The notes under the pieces are model-generated. The model worked only from the letters and a program-made list of their open reading frames with translations, had not been told where the DNA came from and searched no databases. From positions 1-5,736 of the forward strand of contig VXPJ01000129.1 in assembly GCA_009839635.1 (NCBI GenBank): a DNA stretch of 5,736 nt. The letters run 5' to 3'. The DNA comes from Pseudomonadota bacterium (lineage in GTDB: Bacteria; Pseudomonadota; Gammaproteobacteria; UBA4575). This document shows positions 1 through 5,736 of this stretch, piece after piece. The position numbers and the translations under genes were made by a program. Position 1 is the stretch's first letter. Every line of letters starts with the position of its first letter.

Positions 1-2
1 CG

Positions 3-314
3 GATGAGGTCTGGAATTTCGATGAATACCTGAAACGCTTTGGTGCCCTGCTGAATATCCGGGTCAAACCCCGTGGCTCCTCGTCCTCGCTGGTGCAGGA
101 ATTGGTGCAGGAACTGCGCCAGCACCTGCTGCCCTTCAAGGACGGCAACTGTTCCGTGCATGTCGAATACGAAAGCCATGACGCCGTGGCACGACTCGAG
201 CTCCCCAAGGACTGGAACGTGTCCCTGGATGAGAAGCTGCTGCGGCAGCTGGCGCAGGTCTCCGGGGTGCTGGGCACGGATGTGGTGTACAAGAAGCAGG
301 GGATTAATGCATGA
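3..314 (+). CDS. dnaE: DNA polymerase III alpha subunit, C-terminal end (partial, 5' end outside window)
   Basis: This is the 3' end of the gene for the replicative polymerase subunit: 103 residues, read from base 3 to the TGA at 312-314, with no start in the window. The stretch VHVEYESHDAVARLELPKDW, then NVSLDEKLLRQL, aligns with the end of E. coli DnaE (pattern YYQ..DARARL...W.VSP.D.LL..L). In DnaE the C-terminal part holds the OB-fold and the domain that binds the tau clamp-loader subunit; the catalytic PHP and palm domains lie upstream, outside the window. The protein runs a few residues past the E. coli end (KKQGINA). The identification rests on similarity recalled from the family and on accA directly downstream, the usual gammaproteobacterial arrangement. 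ATGs inside this stretch (for example at 93) are internal codons, not starts. Confidence 0.9.
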   Translation, partial: DEVWNFDEYLKRFGALLNIRVKPRGSSSSLVQELVQELRQHLLPFKDGNCSVHVEYESHDAVARLELPKDWNVSLDEKLLRQLAQVSGVLGTDVVYKKQGINA

Positions 315-346
315 TGCGGGTTTTGCCGCACAGGTGAGATTTTAGG

Positions 347-1300
347 ATGAACCCCGATTATCTGGATTTCGAGCAGCCCATCGCAGAGCTGGAGGCCAAG
401 ATCGATGAACTGAAGCTGGTGGAAGGATCGGAGGACTTCAGTCTCAACGAAGAGATTGTCCGTTTGCAGGCGAAGTCCCAGAGCCTGATTGAATCGATCT
501 TTCGCAATCTCAGCCCGTGGCAGATTGCGCAACTGGCGCGCCACCCCAAGCGGCCCTATACCCTGGACTACATCGAGCACCTGTTTGCAGACTTCACGGA
601 ATTGCACGGCGATCGCATGTATGCGGATGATGCGGCCATCGTTGCGGGCATTGCCCGCTTCGAGGGCCAGTCGGTAGCCGTCATCGGCCACCAGAAGGGG
701 CGCAACACCAATGAAAACATCCAGCGCAACTTCGGCATGCCGCGACCCGAGGGGTACCGCAAGGCATTGCGGATCATGGAACTGGCCGAGCGTTTCAAAA
801 TGCCGGTACTGACCTTCGTCGACACGCCCGGTGCCTACCCGGGCATTGGCGCCGAGGAGCGCGGACAGAGCCAGGCGATCGCCTTGAACCTGCAGCGCAT
901 GTCCGGATTGCGCACACCTCTTGTCTGCACGGTCACCGGCGAAGGCGGTTCGGGCGGTGCACTTGCCATCGGCGTGTGTGACCACCTGTCGATGCTGAGC
1001 TACAGCACCTATTCGGTCATCTCCCCTGAAGGTTGTGCATCGATCCTCTGGAAAGATGCAGGCCGGGCGCAGGATGCCGCCACGGCACTGGGAATCACTG
1101 CAGAACGTCTGAAAGAGTTGAAGCTGATCGATGAGATCATCGAGGAGCCACTCGGGGGTGCGCACCGGGATGTCGAGGCCACCTGTGCGAACATTCGCAA
1201 AACCCTCACCGCGACCCTGGCACGGCTCGGTTCCATGCGGGTCGAGGACCTGCTTGCCTCGCGTTATCAGCGACTCACCCAGTTTGGTGTTTTCAAGTAG
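347..1300 (+). CDS. accA: Acetyl-CoA carboxylase carboxyltransferase subunit alpha
   Basis: AccA, with AccD, forms the carboxyltransferase that moves the carboxyl group from biotin on AccB to acetyl-CoA. The product is malonyl-CoA, in the committed step of fatty acid synthesis in the cytoplasm. The 317 residues compare with 319 in E. coli. The start LDFEQPIAELEAKIDEL (residues 6-22) is nearly the E. coli N-terminus and leads a predicted coiled-coil helical region to about residue 50. The crotonase-like core shows GHQKGR (114-119), RNFGMPRPEGYRKALR (127-142), DTPGAYPG (159-166) and the glycine-rich GEGGSGGALAIG (198-209), whose backbone amides form the oxyanion site. YSVISPEGCASILWK (222-236) and LKELKLIDEIIEEPLGGAHR (255-274) are also typical. 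AGGTGA at 332-337, nine bases before the ATG, is a good ribosome site. The protein is full length, with no visible defect. It lies 32 bases after dnaE and is probably co-transcribed with it. Confidence 0.97.
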   Translation: MNPDYLDFEQPIAELEAKIDELKLVEGSEDFSLNEEIVRLQAKSQSLIESIFRNLSPWQIAQLARHPKRPYTLDYIEHLFADFTELHGDRMYADDAAIVAGIARFEGQSVAVIGHQKGRNTNENIQRNFGMPRPEGYRKALRIMELAERFKMPVLTFVDTPGAYPGIGAEERGQSQAIALNLQRMSGLRTPLVCTVTGEGGSGGALAIGVCDHLSMLSYSTYSVISPEGCASILWKDAGRAQDAATALGITAERLKELKLIDEIIEEPLGGAHRDVEATCANIRKTLTATLARLGSMRVEDLLASRYQRLTQFGVFK

Positions 1301-1341
1301 TCTGCAGCCTGACGATTGCATGCAAGAGCACCGCGTGCCCC

Positions 1342-2610
1342 ATGCAAACCATTGATTCGTTCCTGCAGCGCTTTTTCGAGCCGCATCGCTCGATCTCACG
1401 TTTCGTGCTGGCCTACAGTGGCGGCATGGATTCGAGCGTGCTCCTGCATGCCATGCACAGTCTCGGGCTGCCGTTGTACGCGGTGCATGTGAACCATCAC
1501 CTGCAACCGGAATGCGAGCAATGGCAGCAGCATTGCCATGCCGTGTGCAAGGCCTACGGGGTCGCCTTCACGGCGATTCAGGCCCCGGTGGAGAAGCTGC
1601 CGCAGCAAAGCCTCGAGGAAAATGCGCGCAGGACAAGATACGGCAAGCTGTTCGAGCACGTGGGACCCCGTGATGCCCTGGTCACTGCGCATCACGAAGA
1701 TGATCTGGCCGAGACCCTCCTGCTACAGTTGCTGCGCGGCGCCGGACCTGCCGGACTCGCGGCCATGGGCACGGAGCGCATGTTCGAAGGGCACAGGCAC
1801 CTGCGCCCGCTGCTCGGGTTCACACGCGCGCAGCTGGGCGAGTACGCCCGCAACCACTCCCTGGCCTGGATCGAGGATCCCAGTAACGAGTCCCTGCAGT
1901 TTGACCGCAACTACCTGCGCCTTGAGGTCATGCCCCGGCTGCTGCAGCGCTGGTCCGGGGCAGCCCGTACGTTTTCGCGTGCCGCCGGCCTGCAGGCGGA
2001 GGCCATGCAGTGCCTGCAGGCACTTGCCGATCTGGATGTCGAGGCAGCGGCAACGGGCCATGCCCACATCCTCGAGGTCGCGGCCTTGCAACGCCTGGAT
2101 GCGGCCCGGCTGAAAAATGCACTGCGCGGCTGGATTCGTACGAATGGCCTTCGGGTGCCCGGTAAAAAAATGCTGGAGCACATCGTCGAGGACCTGGTGC
2201 ACAAGGAAGCTACGGACACGGCGGCCTTGCAACGCTGGACGGGCGGGGAAGTCCGCCGCTACCGCGATCACCTGTACCTGCTGAATCCCCGGTTGCAGCA
2301 TGACCCCAGCCAGGTGTTGCGATGGAGGATCGACCGGCCCCTGGTCATCCACAGTCTCAACCGGGTCCTGCATCGTTCGGACCTGCAGCACTTCGGGGTC
2401 ATCGTGCCCCGGGGGGTCACGGAACTCACGGTGCAATTTCGAAAGGGAGGCGAGCGTCTCAAGCCCGCGGGGGAAAAACATCACAGGTCGCTCAAGAACC
2501 TTTTCCAGGAAGGCCACATCCCGCCATGGGAGCGCGACCGCATCCCCCTGCTGTACCACGAGGGAAAACTGATTTCCGTGCTCGGCTACTGGAATGCGGC
2601 CTCGCACTGA
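1342..2610 (+). CDS. tilS: tRNA(Ile)-lysidine synthase
   Basis: TilS uses ATP to attach lysine to C34 of the CAU-anticodon tRNA(Ile). This makes lysidine and switches the tRNA from AUG/Met to AUA/Ile identity. The 422 residues are close to the 432 of E. coli. The N-terminal PP-loop domain shows SGGMDS (26-31), HVNHHLQPECEQW (49-61), EENARRTRYGKL (92-103) and TAHHEDDLAETLLLQLLRG (115-133). RPLLGF (155-160) and WIEDPSNESLQFDRNYLR (176-193) follow. A middle helical domain spans about 205-310. The C-terminal domain ends with FRKGGERLKPAGEKHHRSLK and LFQEGHIPPWERDRIPLLY (about 366-405), the typical TilS tail. The usual glutamine of HHxDDQ is leucine here (L122). The ATG at 1342 fits the family length, but no clear Shine-Dalgarno precedes it, only a weak AAGAG at 1324-1328. 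Translation may depend on coupling with accA, 41 bases upstream. Confidence 0.96.
   Translation: MQTIDSFLQRFFEPHRSISRFVLAYSGGMDSSVLLHAMHSLGLPLYAVHVNHHLQPECEQWQQHCHAVCKAYGVAFTAIQAPVEKLPQQSLEENARRTRYGKLFEHVGPRDALVTAHHEDDLAETLLLQLLRGAGPAGLAAMGTERMFEGHRHLRPLLGFTRAQLGEYARNHSLAWIEDPSNESLQFDRNYLRLEVMPRLLQRWSGAARTFSRAAGLQAEAMQCLQALADLDVEAAATGHAHILEVAALQRLDAARLKNALRGWIRTNGLRVPGKKMLEHIVEDLVHKEATDTAALQRWTGGEVRRYRDHLYLLNPRLQHDPSQVLRWRIDRPLVIHSLNRVLHRSDLQHFGVIVPRGVTELTVQFRKGGERLKPAGEKHHRSLKNLFQEGHIPPWERDRIPLLYHEGKLISVLGYWNAASH
2009..2024. repeat. 16-bp perfect palindrome inside tilS
   Basis: AGTGCCTGCAGGCACT is its own reverse complement over 16 bases. Its 10-base core GCCTGCAGGC (2012-2021) also occurs at 1988-1997, so two copies of the core lie 24 bases apart. 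Both fall in the middle helical domain of TilS, in a stretch rich in Leu, Gln and Ala codons (CTG, CAG, GCA), which favours such words by chance. No function is evident. Confidence 0.6.
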
Positions 2611-2643
2611 GTCCGTTTTTGCCGCTGCAAAACCGCAGATAAA

Positions 2644-2673
2644 CCGCGGGCCGAACTGGATAATCCGGCGCGG
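2644..2673 (+). terminator. Imperfect GC-rich hairpin after tilS, possible weak terminator
   Basis: CCGCG (2644-2648) pairs with CGCGG (2669-2673). After a two-base GG bulge, CCG (2651-2653) pairs with CGG (2666-2668), leaving a 12-base loop (2654-2665). The eight pairs are nearly all G-C. Only ATTTG follows, not a real U tract, so this is at best a poor intrinsic terminator. It overlaps the possible pyrG promoter and may instead be a chance structure in GC-rich DNA. Confidence 0.25.
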
Positions 2674-2685
2674 ATTTGCTAGGCT
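2657..2685 (+). promoter_or_regulatory. Possible sigma-70 promoter for pyrG-kdsA-eno
   Basis: A -10-like TAGGCT (2680-2685, 4 of 6 matches) carries the extended -10 TG at 2677-2678. It lies 17 bases after a -35-like TGGATA (2657-2662, 4 of 6). Transcription would begin near 2691-2693, giving a leader of roughly 70 bases before pyrG. The gap is the largest in the window and the only natural place for a new promoter. GATAAT at 2659-2664 is an alternative -10 hexamer, but it lacks a recognisable -35 at the right distance. This is motif matching only. Confidence 0.35.
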
Positions 2686-2734
2686 TCAATCCCGTCTTGA
2701 ATACGTTTCTCCCCGGCATCGCAGACAGCTTTGC

Positions 2735-2745
2735 AGGTGAGGGAG
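2735..2745 (+). promoter_or_regulatory. Shine-Dalgarno before the MKAQ leader frame and pyrG
   Basis: AGGTGAGGGAG is the only good ribosome site upstream of pyrG. Its AGGTGA part (2735-2740) ends 8 bases before the ATG at 2749 but 19 bases before the pyrG ATG at 2760. The GGGAG part (2741-2745) ends 14 bases before the pyrG ATG. The same AGGTGA stands 9 bases before accA in this window, so the spacing favours the ATG at 2749. Ribosomes may start there and reach pyrG by reinitiation. Confidence 0.6.
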
Positions 2746-2748
2746 TAC

Positions 2749-2763
2749 ATGAAAGCTCAATGA
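2749..2763 (+). CDS. Candidate four-codon leader frame MKAQ overlapping pyrG start
   Basis: ATG AAA GCT CAA TGA reads Met-Lys-Ala-Gln-stop. Its TGA (2761-2763) overlaps the pyrG start codon (2760-2762) in the four-base string ATGA, a classic arrangement for termination and reinitiation. It has a better-placed Shine-Dalgarno than pyrG itself. Nothing identifies a function for the peptide; if it is translated, its role would be to deliver ribosomes to pyrG. It could equally be a chance ATG near a ribosome site that serves pyrG directly. Confidence 0.3.
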   Translation: MKAQ

Positions 2764-4457
2764 CGCGTTACATATTCATTACAGGCGGTGTGGTCTCCTC
2801 GCTGGGCAAGGGCATTGCATCAGCGTCCCTGGGAGCCATTCTCGAAGCCCGCGGACTCAAAGTCAGCCTCATGAAACTGGACCCGTACATCAACGTGGAT
2901 CCGGGTACCATGAGCCCCTTCCAGCACGGCGAGGTGTTTGTCACCGCAGACGGTGCCGAGACCGATCTGGACCTGGGCCACTACGAGCGCTTTGTCAATT
3001 GCCGCTGCGGCAAAAACAACAATTTCACCACCGGGCAGATTTACGAAAACGTGATCCGCAAGGAACGCCGCGGGGATTATCTCGGCGGTACGGTGCAGGT
3101 GATCCCGCACATCACCAACGAGATCAACGAGTGCATTCAGGAAAGCACCAAAGATGTGGATATCGCGCTGGTAGAAATCGGCGGCACGGTGGGCGATATC
3201 GAATCCCTTCCGTTCATGGAGGCCATACGCCAGCTGGGCGTGGAACTCGGGCGCACGCGCACCCTGTACATCCATCTGACCCTGGTGCCCTACATCCACG
3301 CATCGGGCGAGATGAAAACCAAGCCGACACAGCACTCGGTGAAAGAGCTGCGTTCCATCGGCATTCAGCCGGATATCCTGCTGTGCCGTTCGGACCGACC
3401 CTTGCCCGAGGAGCAGCGCAAGAAGATTGCCCTGTTCACCAATGTCGAGGAAAAGGCCGTGATCTCCACCGTGGATGTCAGCACCATCTACAAGCTGCCG
3501 CTTTGGCTGCACTCTCAGGGGCTGGATACGATCGTTGCGGAAAAATTCCAGATGGACCTGCAGGCCGCCCAGCTGAAAGACTGGAAGGAGGTCGTGCACG
3601 CCATCGAGTTCCCCGAGGCGGAAGTCACCATCGGTATGGTCGGCAAGTACGTGGGCCTCACGGAGTCCTACAAGTCACTGAACGAGGCGCTGACGCATGC
3701 GGGCATTCATACGCAAACCAAGGTGAGGATCCAGTACATCGATTCTGAGCGCATAGAAACGGAAGGTACGGGTGCGCTTCAGGGGCTGGATGCCATCCTG
3801 ATTCCCGGAGGCTTCGGCAAGCGCGGCATCGAGGGAAAAATTACAGCTTCGCGCTACGCGCGGGAGAACCAGGTCCCCTACCTCGGGATTTGCCTCGGCA
3901 TGCAGGTTGCCGTGATCGATTATGCACGCCACGTTGCCAAGCTCGAGGATGCGCACAGCACCGAGTTCAAGCAGGATACGCCTCACCCGGTGATTGCGCT
4001 GATTACCGAGTGGCAGGACCGGGCCGGACAGACCCAGCGGCGCAGCAAGGTGTCCGACCTGGGCGGTTCCATGCGCCTTGGAGAACAGGATTGCAAGCTG
4101 CAGCCGGGCTCTCTGGTGCACAAGTTGTACAACCGGGACGTCATTGCGGAACGACATCGTCACCGCTACGAGTTCAACAGCACCTTCATGGCCGACCTAC
4201 AGGAGGCCGGGCTCTCGTTCACGGGCACCTCGACCGACGAGGCATTGGCGGAAGTCATCGAGATTGTCGACCATCCCTGGTTCGTGGGATGCCAGTTTCA
4301 TCCGGAGTTCACCTCGACGCCACGCAACGGCCATCCATTGTTTGCGGGGTTTGTGCAGGCGGCGCGCCAATACCACAGCCAGCAGCTGGATCGCAGGAAA
4401 AAGGATTCGATCCAGGAACAGACCGCGTTTGCCGATTTCTCGGTCCAGTCCGGCTGA
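2760..4457 (+). CDS. pyrG: CTP synthase (glutamine-hydrolysing)
   Basis: PyrG makes CTP from UTP, ATP and glutamine, the last step of pyrimidine nucleotide synthesis. The 565-residue protein has an N-terminal synthase (amidoligase) domain to about 270 and a class I glutaminase domain from about 288. The synthase domain shows GGVVSSLGKGIASASLG (9-25), D71 and E139 at the expected Mg-ATP ligand positions, KERRGDYLGG (101-110), EIGGTVGDIESLPF (139-152) and KTKPTQHSVKEL (187-198). The glutaminase domain has PGGFG (349-353), GICLGMQ with nucleophile C378, and H514 and E516 in CQFHPEFTSTPR, a complete triad. The ATG at 2760 is chosen because MTRYIFITGGVVSSLGKG is the usual N-terminus; an in-frame TTG at 2676 would add 28 unrelated residues. 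The tail after about 544 is some 21 residues longer than in E. coli (545 residues). Residues 81-83 read CRC where E. coli has TKM or similar. Confidence 0.97.
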   Translation: MTRYIFITGGVVSSLGKGIASASLGAILEARGLKVSLMKLDPYINVDPGTMSPFQHGEVFVTADGAETDLDLGHYERFVNCRCGKNNNFTTGQIYENVIRKERRGDYLGGTVQVIPHITNEINECIQESTKDVDIALVEIGGTVGDIESLPFMEAIRQLGVELGRTRTLYIHLTLVPYIHASGEMKTKPTQHSVKELRSIGIQPDILLCRSDRPLPEEQRKKIALFTNVEEKAVISTVDVSTIYKLPLWLHSQGLDTIVAEKFQMDLQAAQLKDWKEVVHAIEFPEAEVTIGMVGKYVGLTESYKSLNEALTHAGIHTQTKVRIQYIDSERIETEGTGALQGLDAILIPGGFGKRGIEGKITASRYARENQVPYLGICLGMQVAVIDYARHVAKLEDAHSTEFKQDTPHPVIALITEWQDRAGQTQRRSKVSDLGGSMRLGEQDCKLQPGSLVHKLYNRDVIAERHRHRYEFNSTFMADLQEAGLSFTGTSTDEALAEVIEIVDHPWFVGCQFHPEFTSTPRNGHPLFAGFVQAARQYHSQQLDRRKKDSIQEQTAFADFSVQSG

Positions 4458-4475
4458 CGGCGAAAGCCTGCACCC

Positions 4476-5318
4476 ATGAAACTCTGCGGTGTTGAAATAG
4501 GGCTCCACAGCCCCTTTTTCCTGATTGCCGGACCCTGTGTGGTGGAAAGCCTGGAGTTGGCACGCGAAACTGCGGGGAGGCTTAAGGAAATCACCGAAAA
4601 GCTGGGCATCCCGTTTATCTACAAGTCTTCTTTTGACAAGGCCAATCGCTCGTCCGCGGACAGTTTCCGTGGTCTCGGGCTGGACAAGGGCCTGCAGATC
4701 CTCGCGCAGGTCAAGGATGAGCTCGGTGTGCCTGTGCTGACCGACGTGCACGAGGACACGCCCTTGCAGGAGGTGGCGGATGCGGTCGATGTCTTGCAAA
4801 CGCCCGCTTTTTTGTGTCGGCAGACGAATTTCATCCAGCGGGTCGCCGCATGCGGGCGGCCGGTGAACATCAAGAAGGGCCAGTTCCTGTCTCCGGGGGA
4901 GATGCAGTATGTGGTCGACAAGGCCCGTGCGCAGGGCAATGCGGACATCCTCGTGTGTGAGCGTGGCGTATCTTTCGGCTACAACAACCTGGTGTCGGAC
5001 ATGCGTTCGCTGGCGATCCTGCGAAAAACGGGCTGCCCGGTGGTGTTCGATGCAACCCACTCGGTGCAGCTTCCGGGTGCAGGGGCGGGCCGCTCGGACG
5101 GGCAGCGCGAGTTCGTGCCGCTGCTCGCACGTGCTGCAGTCGCCAGCGGAATCTCGGGGTTGTTCATGGAAACCCACCCCGACCCGGAGGCGGCCAAGAG
5201 CGATGGACCCAATTCGTGGCCACTGGACCAGATGGAGGCACTGCTGGGCGCACTCCAGGCCATCGACCAGGTGGTCAAGCAACGCGGCTTTGCCGAGATG
5301 GATACTGAAGGGAAATAG
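4476..5318 (+). CDS. kdsA: 3-deoxy-D-manno-octulosonate 8-phosphate synthase, predicted metal-dependent class
   Basis: KdsA condenses phosphoenolpyruvate with D-arabinose 5-phosphate to Kdo 8-phosphate, the precursor of the inner-core sugar of lipopolysaccharide. The 280 residues form a single TIM-barrel domain, as in E. coli (284). Family motifs are KSSFDKANRSS (50-60), SFRGLGL (63-69), PAFLCRQTN (110-118), NIKKGQF (131-137), CERGVSFGYNNLV (161-173), FDATHSVQLPG (191-201) and METHPDPEAAKSDGP (231-245). C21 in AGPCVVES, H195, E232 and D243 match the four metal ligands of the Aquifex aeolicus enzyme (C11, H185, E222, D233) with identical spacing. E. coli has Asn at the Cys position, and its enzyme needs no metal. 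The ATG at 4476 lies 18 bases after the pyrG stop and has only a weak ribosome site, so translational coupling with pyrG is likely. DAHP synthase is a related fold, but the motifs and length favour KdsA. Confidence 0.95.
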   Translation: MKLCGVEIGLHSPFFLIAGPCVVESLELARETAGRLKEITEKLGIPFIYKSSFDKANRSSADSFRGLGLDKGLQILAQVKDELGVPVLTDVHEDTPLQEVADAVDVLQTPAFLCRQTNFIQRVAACGRPVNIKKGQFLSPGEMQYVVDKARAQGNADILVCERGVSFGYNNLVSDMRSLAILRKTGCPVVFDATHSVQLPGAGAGRSDGQREFVPLLARAAVASGISGLFMETHPDPEAAKSDGPNSWPLDQMEALLGALQAIDQVVKQRGFAEMDTEGK

Positions 5319-5327
5319 GAAATCAGC

Positions 5328-5334
5328 AAGGAGG
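5328..5334 (+). promoter_or_regulatory. Strong Shine-Dalgarno of eno
   Basis: AAGGAGG ends seven bases before the ATG at 5342. It is the best match to the anti-Shine-Dalgarno in the window and fixes the eno start. Such strength suits a highly expressed glycolytic gene and contrasts with the weak sites before tilS and kdsA. Confidence 0.85.
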
Positions 5335-5341
5335 AATTCTG

Positions 5342-5736
5342 ATGTCCGAGATTGAGTCTGTGCATGCGAGAGAAGTGATCGACTCGCGCGGCAACCCTAC
5401 CGTGGAAGCGGATGTTTTGCTGGCCTCGGGGGTGCTAGGGCGAGCCGCCGTGCCTTCAGGAGCCTCAACCGGCACGCTGGAAGCGGTCGAGTTGAGAGAC
5501 AAGGACCCGAAGCGTTACGCGGGCAAGGGGGTGCAGCAGGCCGTCGGCAACGTCAATTCCGAAATCCGCCCGCAGCTTGTAGGGGTATCCTGTTTCGAGC
5601 AGGATGCCATTGACCAGCGCATGCTTGAGTTGGACGGTACGGACAACAAGCAGCGCCTGGGCGCGAATGCCTTGCTGTCGGTGTCGCTGGCCGTGGCCAA
5701 GGCCGCGGCACTTGAGAAGCGCATGCCCCTGTACCG
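5342..5736 (+). CDS. eno: Enolase, N-terminal part (partial, 3' end outside window)
   Basis: Enolase interconverts 2-phosphoglycerate and phosphoenolpyruvate in glycolysis; in many gammaproteobacteria it also binds RNase E in the degradosome. The window holds 131 codons and two further bases of a protein usually about 430 residues long. The N-terminal domain shows AREVIDSRGNPTVEADV (9-25), PSGASTG (38-44) with the mobile-loop Ser42, EAVELRD (47-53), GKGV, LDGTDNK and LGANALLSVSLAVAKAAA, ending at MPLY. The catalytic residues of the C-terminal barrel lie beyond the window. It lies 23 bases after kdsA and is probably on the same transcript. The order pyrG-kdsA-eno is typical of Pseudomonas-like gammaproteobacteria, whereas E. 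coli has pyrG-eno without kdsA. Enolase also supplies the phosphoenolpyruvate that KdsA consumes. Confidence 0.96.
   Translation, partial: MSEIESVHAREVIDSRGNPTVEADVLLASGVLGRAAVPSGASTGTLEAVELRDKDPKRYAGKGVQQAVGNVNSEIRPQLVGVSCFEQDAIDQRMLELDGTDNKQRLGANALLSVSLAVAKAAALEKRMPLY

Noticed and set aside
73..345. 90-residue frame overlapping the dnaE end and the accA start
   Set aside because: It is out of frame with dnaE, rich in Arg, Cys and Ser, and has no ribosome site. It is a shadow of dnaE.
1320..1355. 11-codon frame MQEHRVPHANH overlapping the tilS start
   Set aside because: It has no Shine-Dalgarno, and its stop lies 11 bases inside tilS rather than at the start codon, so coupling is much less convincing than for the pyrG leader.
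1723..2607. 294-residue minus-strand open frame opposite tilS
   Set aside because: It is antisense to an intact tilS, with a composition (Arg, Gln, Pro, His) typical of a shadow frame and no recognisable motif.
2617..2638. Small hairpins just after tilS (TTTTGC/GCAAAA and CTGC/GCAG) as an intrinsic terminator
   Set aside because: The stems are short, mutually exclusive and not followed by a U tract.
2676..2759. Upstream TTG start for pyrG, adding 28 residues
   Set aside because: The extra residues do not resemble any PyrG N-terminus, no ribosome site precedes the TTG, and it would overlap the promoter candidate. MTRYIFITGG at 2760 is the family start.
2820..3599. 259-residue minus-strand open frame opposite pyrG
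   Set aside because: It is antisense to the conserved synthase domain of pyrG and is explained by codon bias.
4197..5282. 361-residue minus-strand open frame opposite the end of pyrG and kdsA
   Set aside because: It lies wholly opposite two clear genes, crosses their junction and resembles no family I know. GC-rich third positions on the plus strand remove stops from this antisense frame.

Overview
The window is a compact, entirely plus-strand run of housekeeping genes from what looks like a gammaproteobacterium with moderately high GC (high 50s percent by eye). The order is dnaE (3' end), accA, tilS, pyrG, kdsA and eno (5' end). The same succession is familiar from Pseudomonas and related gammaproteobacteria. 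The protein sequences fit that group: AccA starts like the E. coli enzyme, and DnaE ends with the gammaproteobacterial type of C-terminal domain. KdsA, a lipopolysaccharide gene, indicates a Gram-negative outer membrane. I cannot name a genus.

Layout: 3-314 encodes the last 103 residues of the DNA polymerase III alpha subunit. After 32 bases comes accA (347-1300), and after 41 bases tilS (1342-2610). The only sizeable gap (2611-2759, 149 bases) holds an imperfect hairpin, a possible extended -10 promoter and a strong Shine-Dalgarno sequence. That Shine-Dalgarno sits better for a four-codon reading frame, MKAQ, than for pyrG; the stop of this frame overlaps the pyrG start as ATGA. pyrG (2760-4457), kdsA (4476-5318) and eno (5342 to the window end) follow with gaps of 18 and 23 bases and are probably one transcription unit.

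The genes serve core growth: chromosome replication (dnaE), malonyl-CoA for fatty acids (accA), decoding of AUA codons (tilS), CTP supply (pyrG), Kdo for lipopolysaccharide (kdsA) and phosphoenolpyruvate in glycolysis (eno). Some links are direct. Enolase makes the phosphoenolpyruvate that KdsA uses, and CTP is the activating nucleotide for Kdo in the later CMP-Kdo step.

I see no mobile element, CRISPR array, tRNA or rRNA gene, phage gene or defence system, and no novel multi-gene system. The points most worth checking are that KdsA carries all four ligands of the metal-dependent class, unlike the metal-free E. coli and Pseudomonas enzymes, and that a minimal leader frame is coupled to pyrG.
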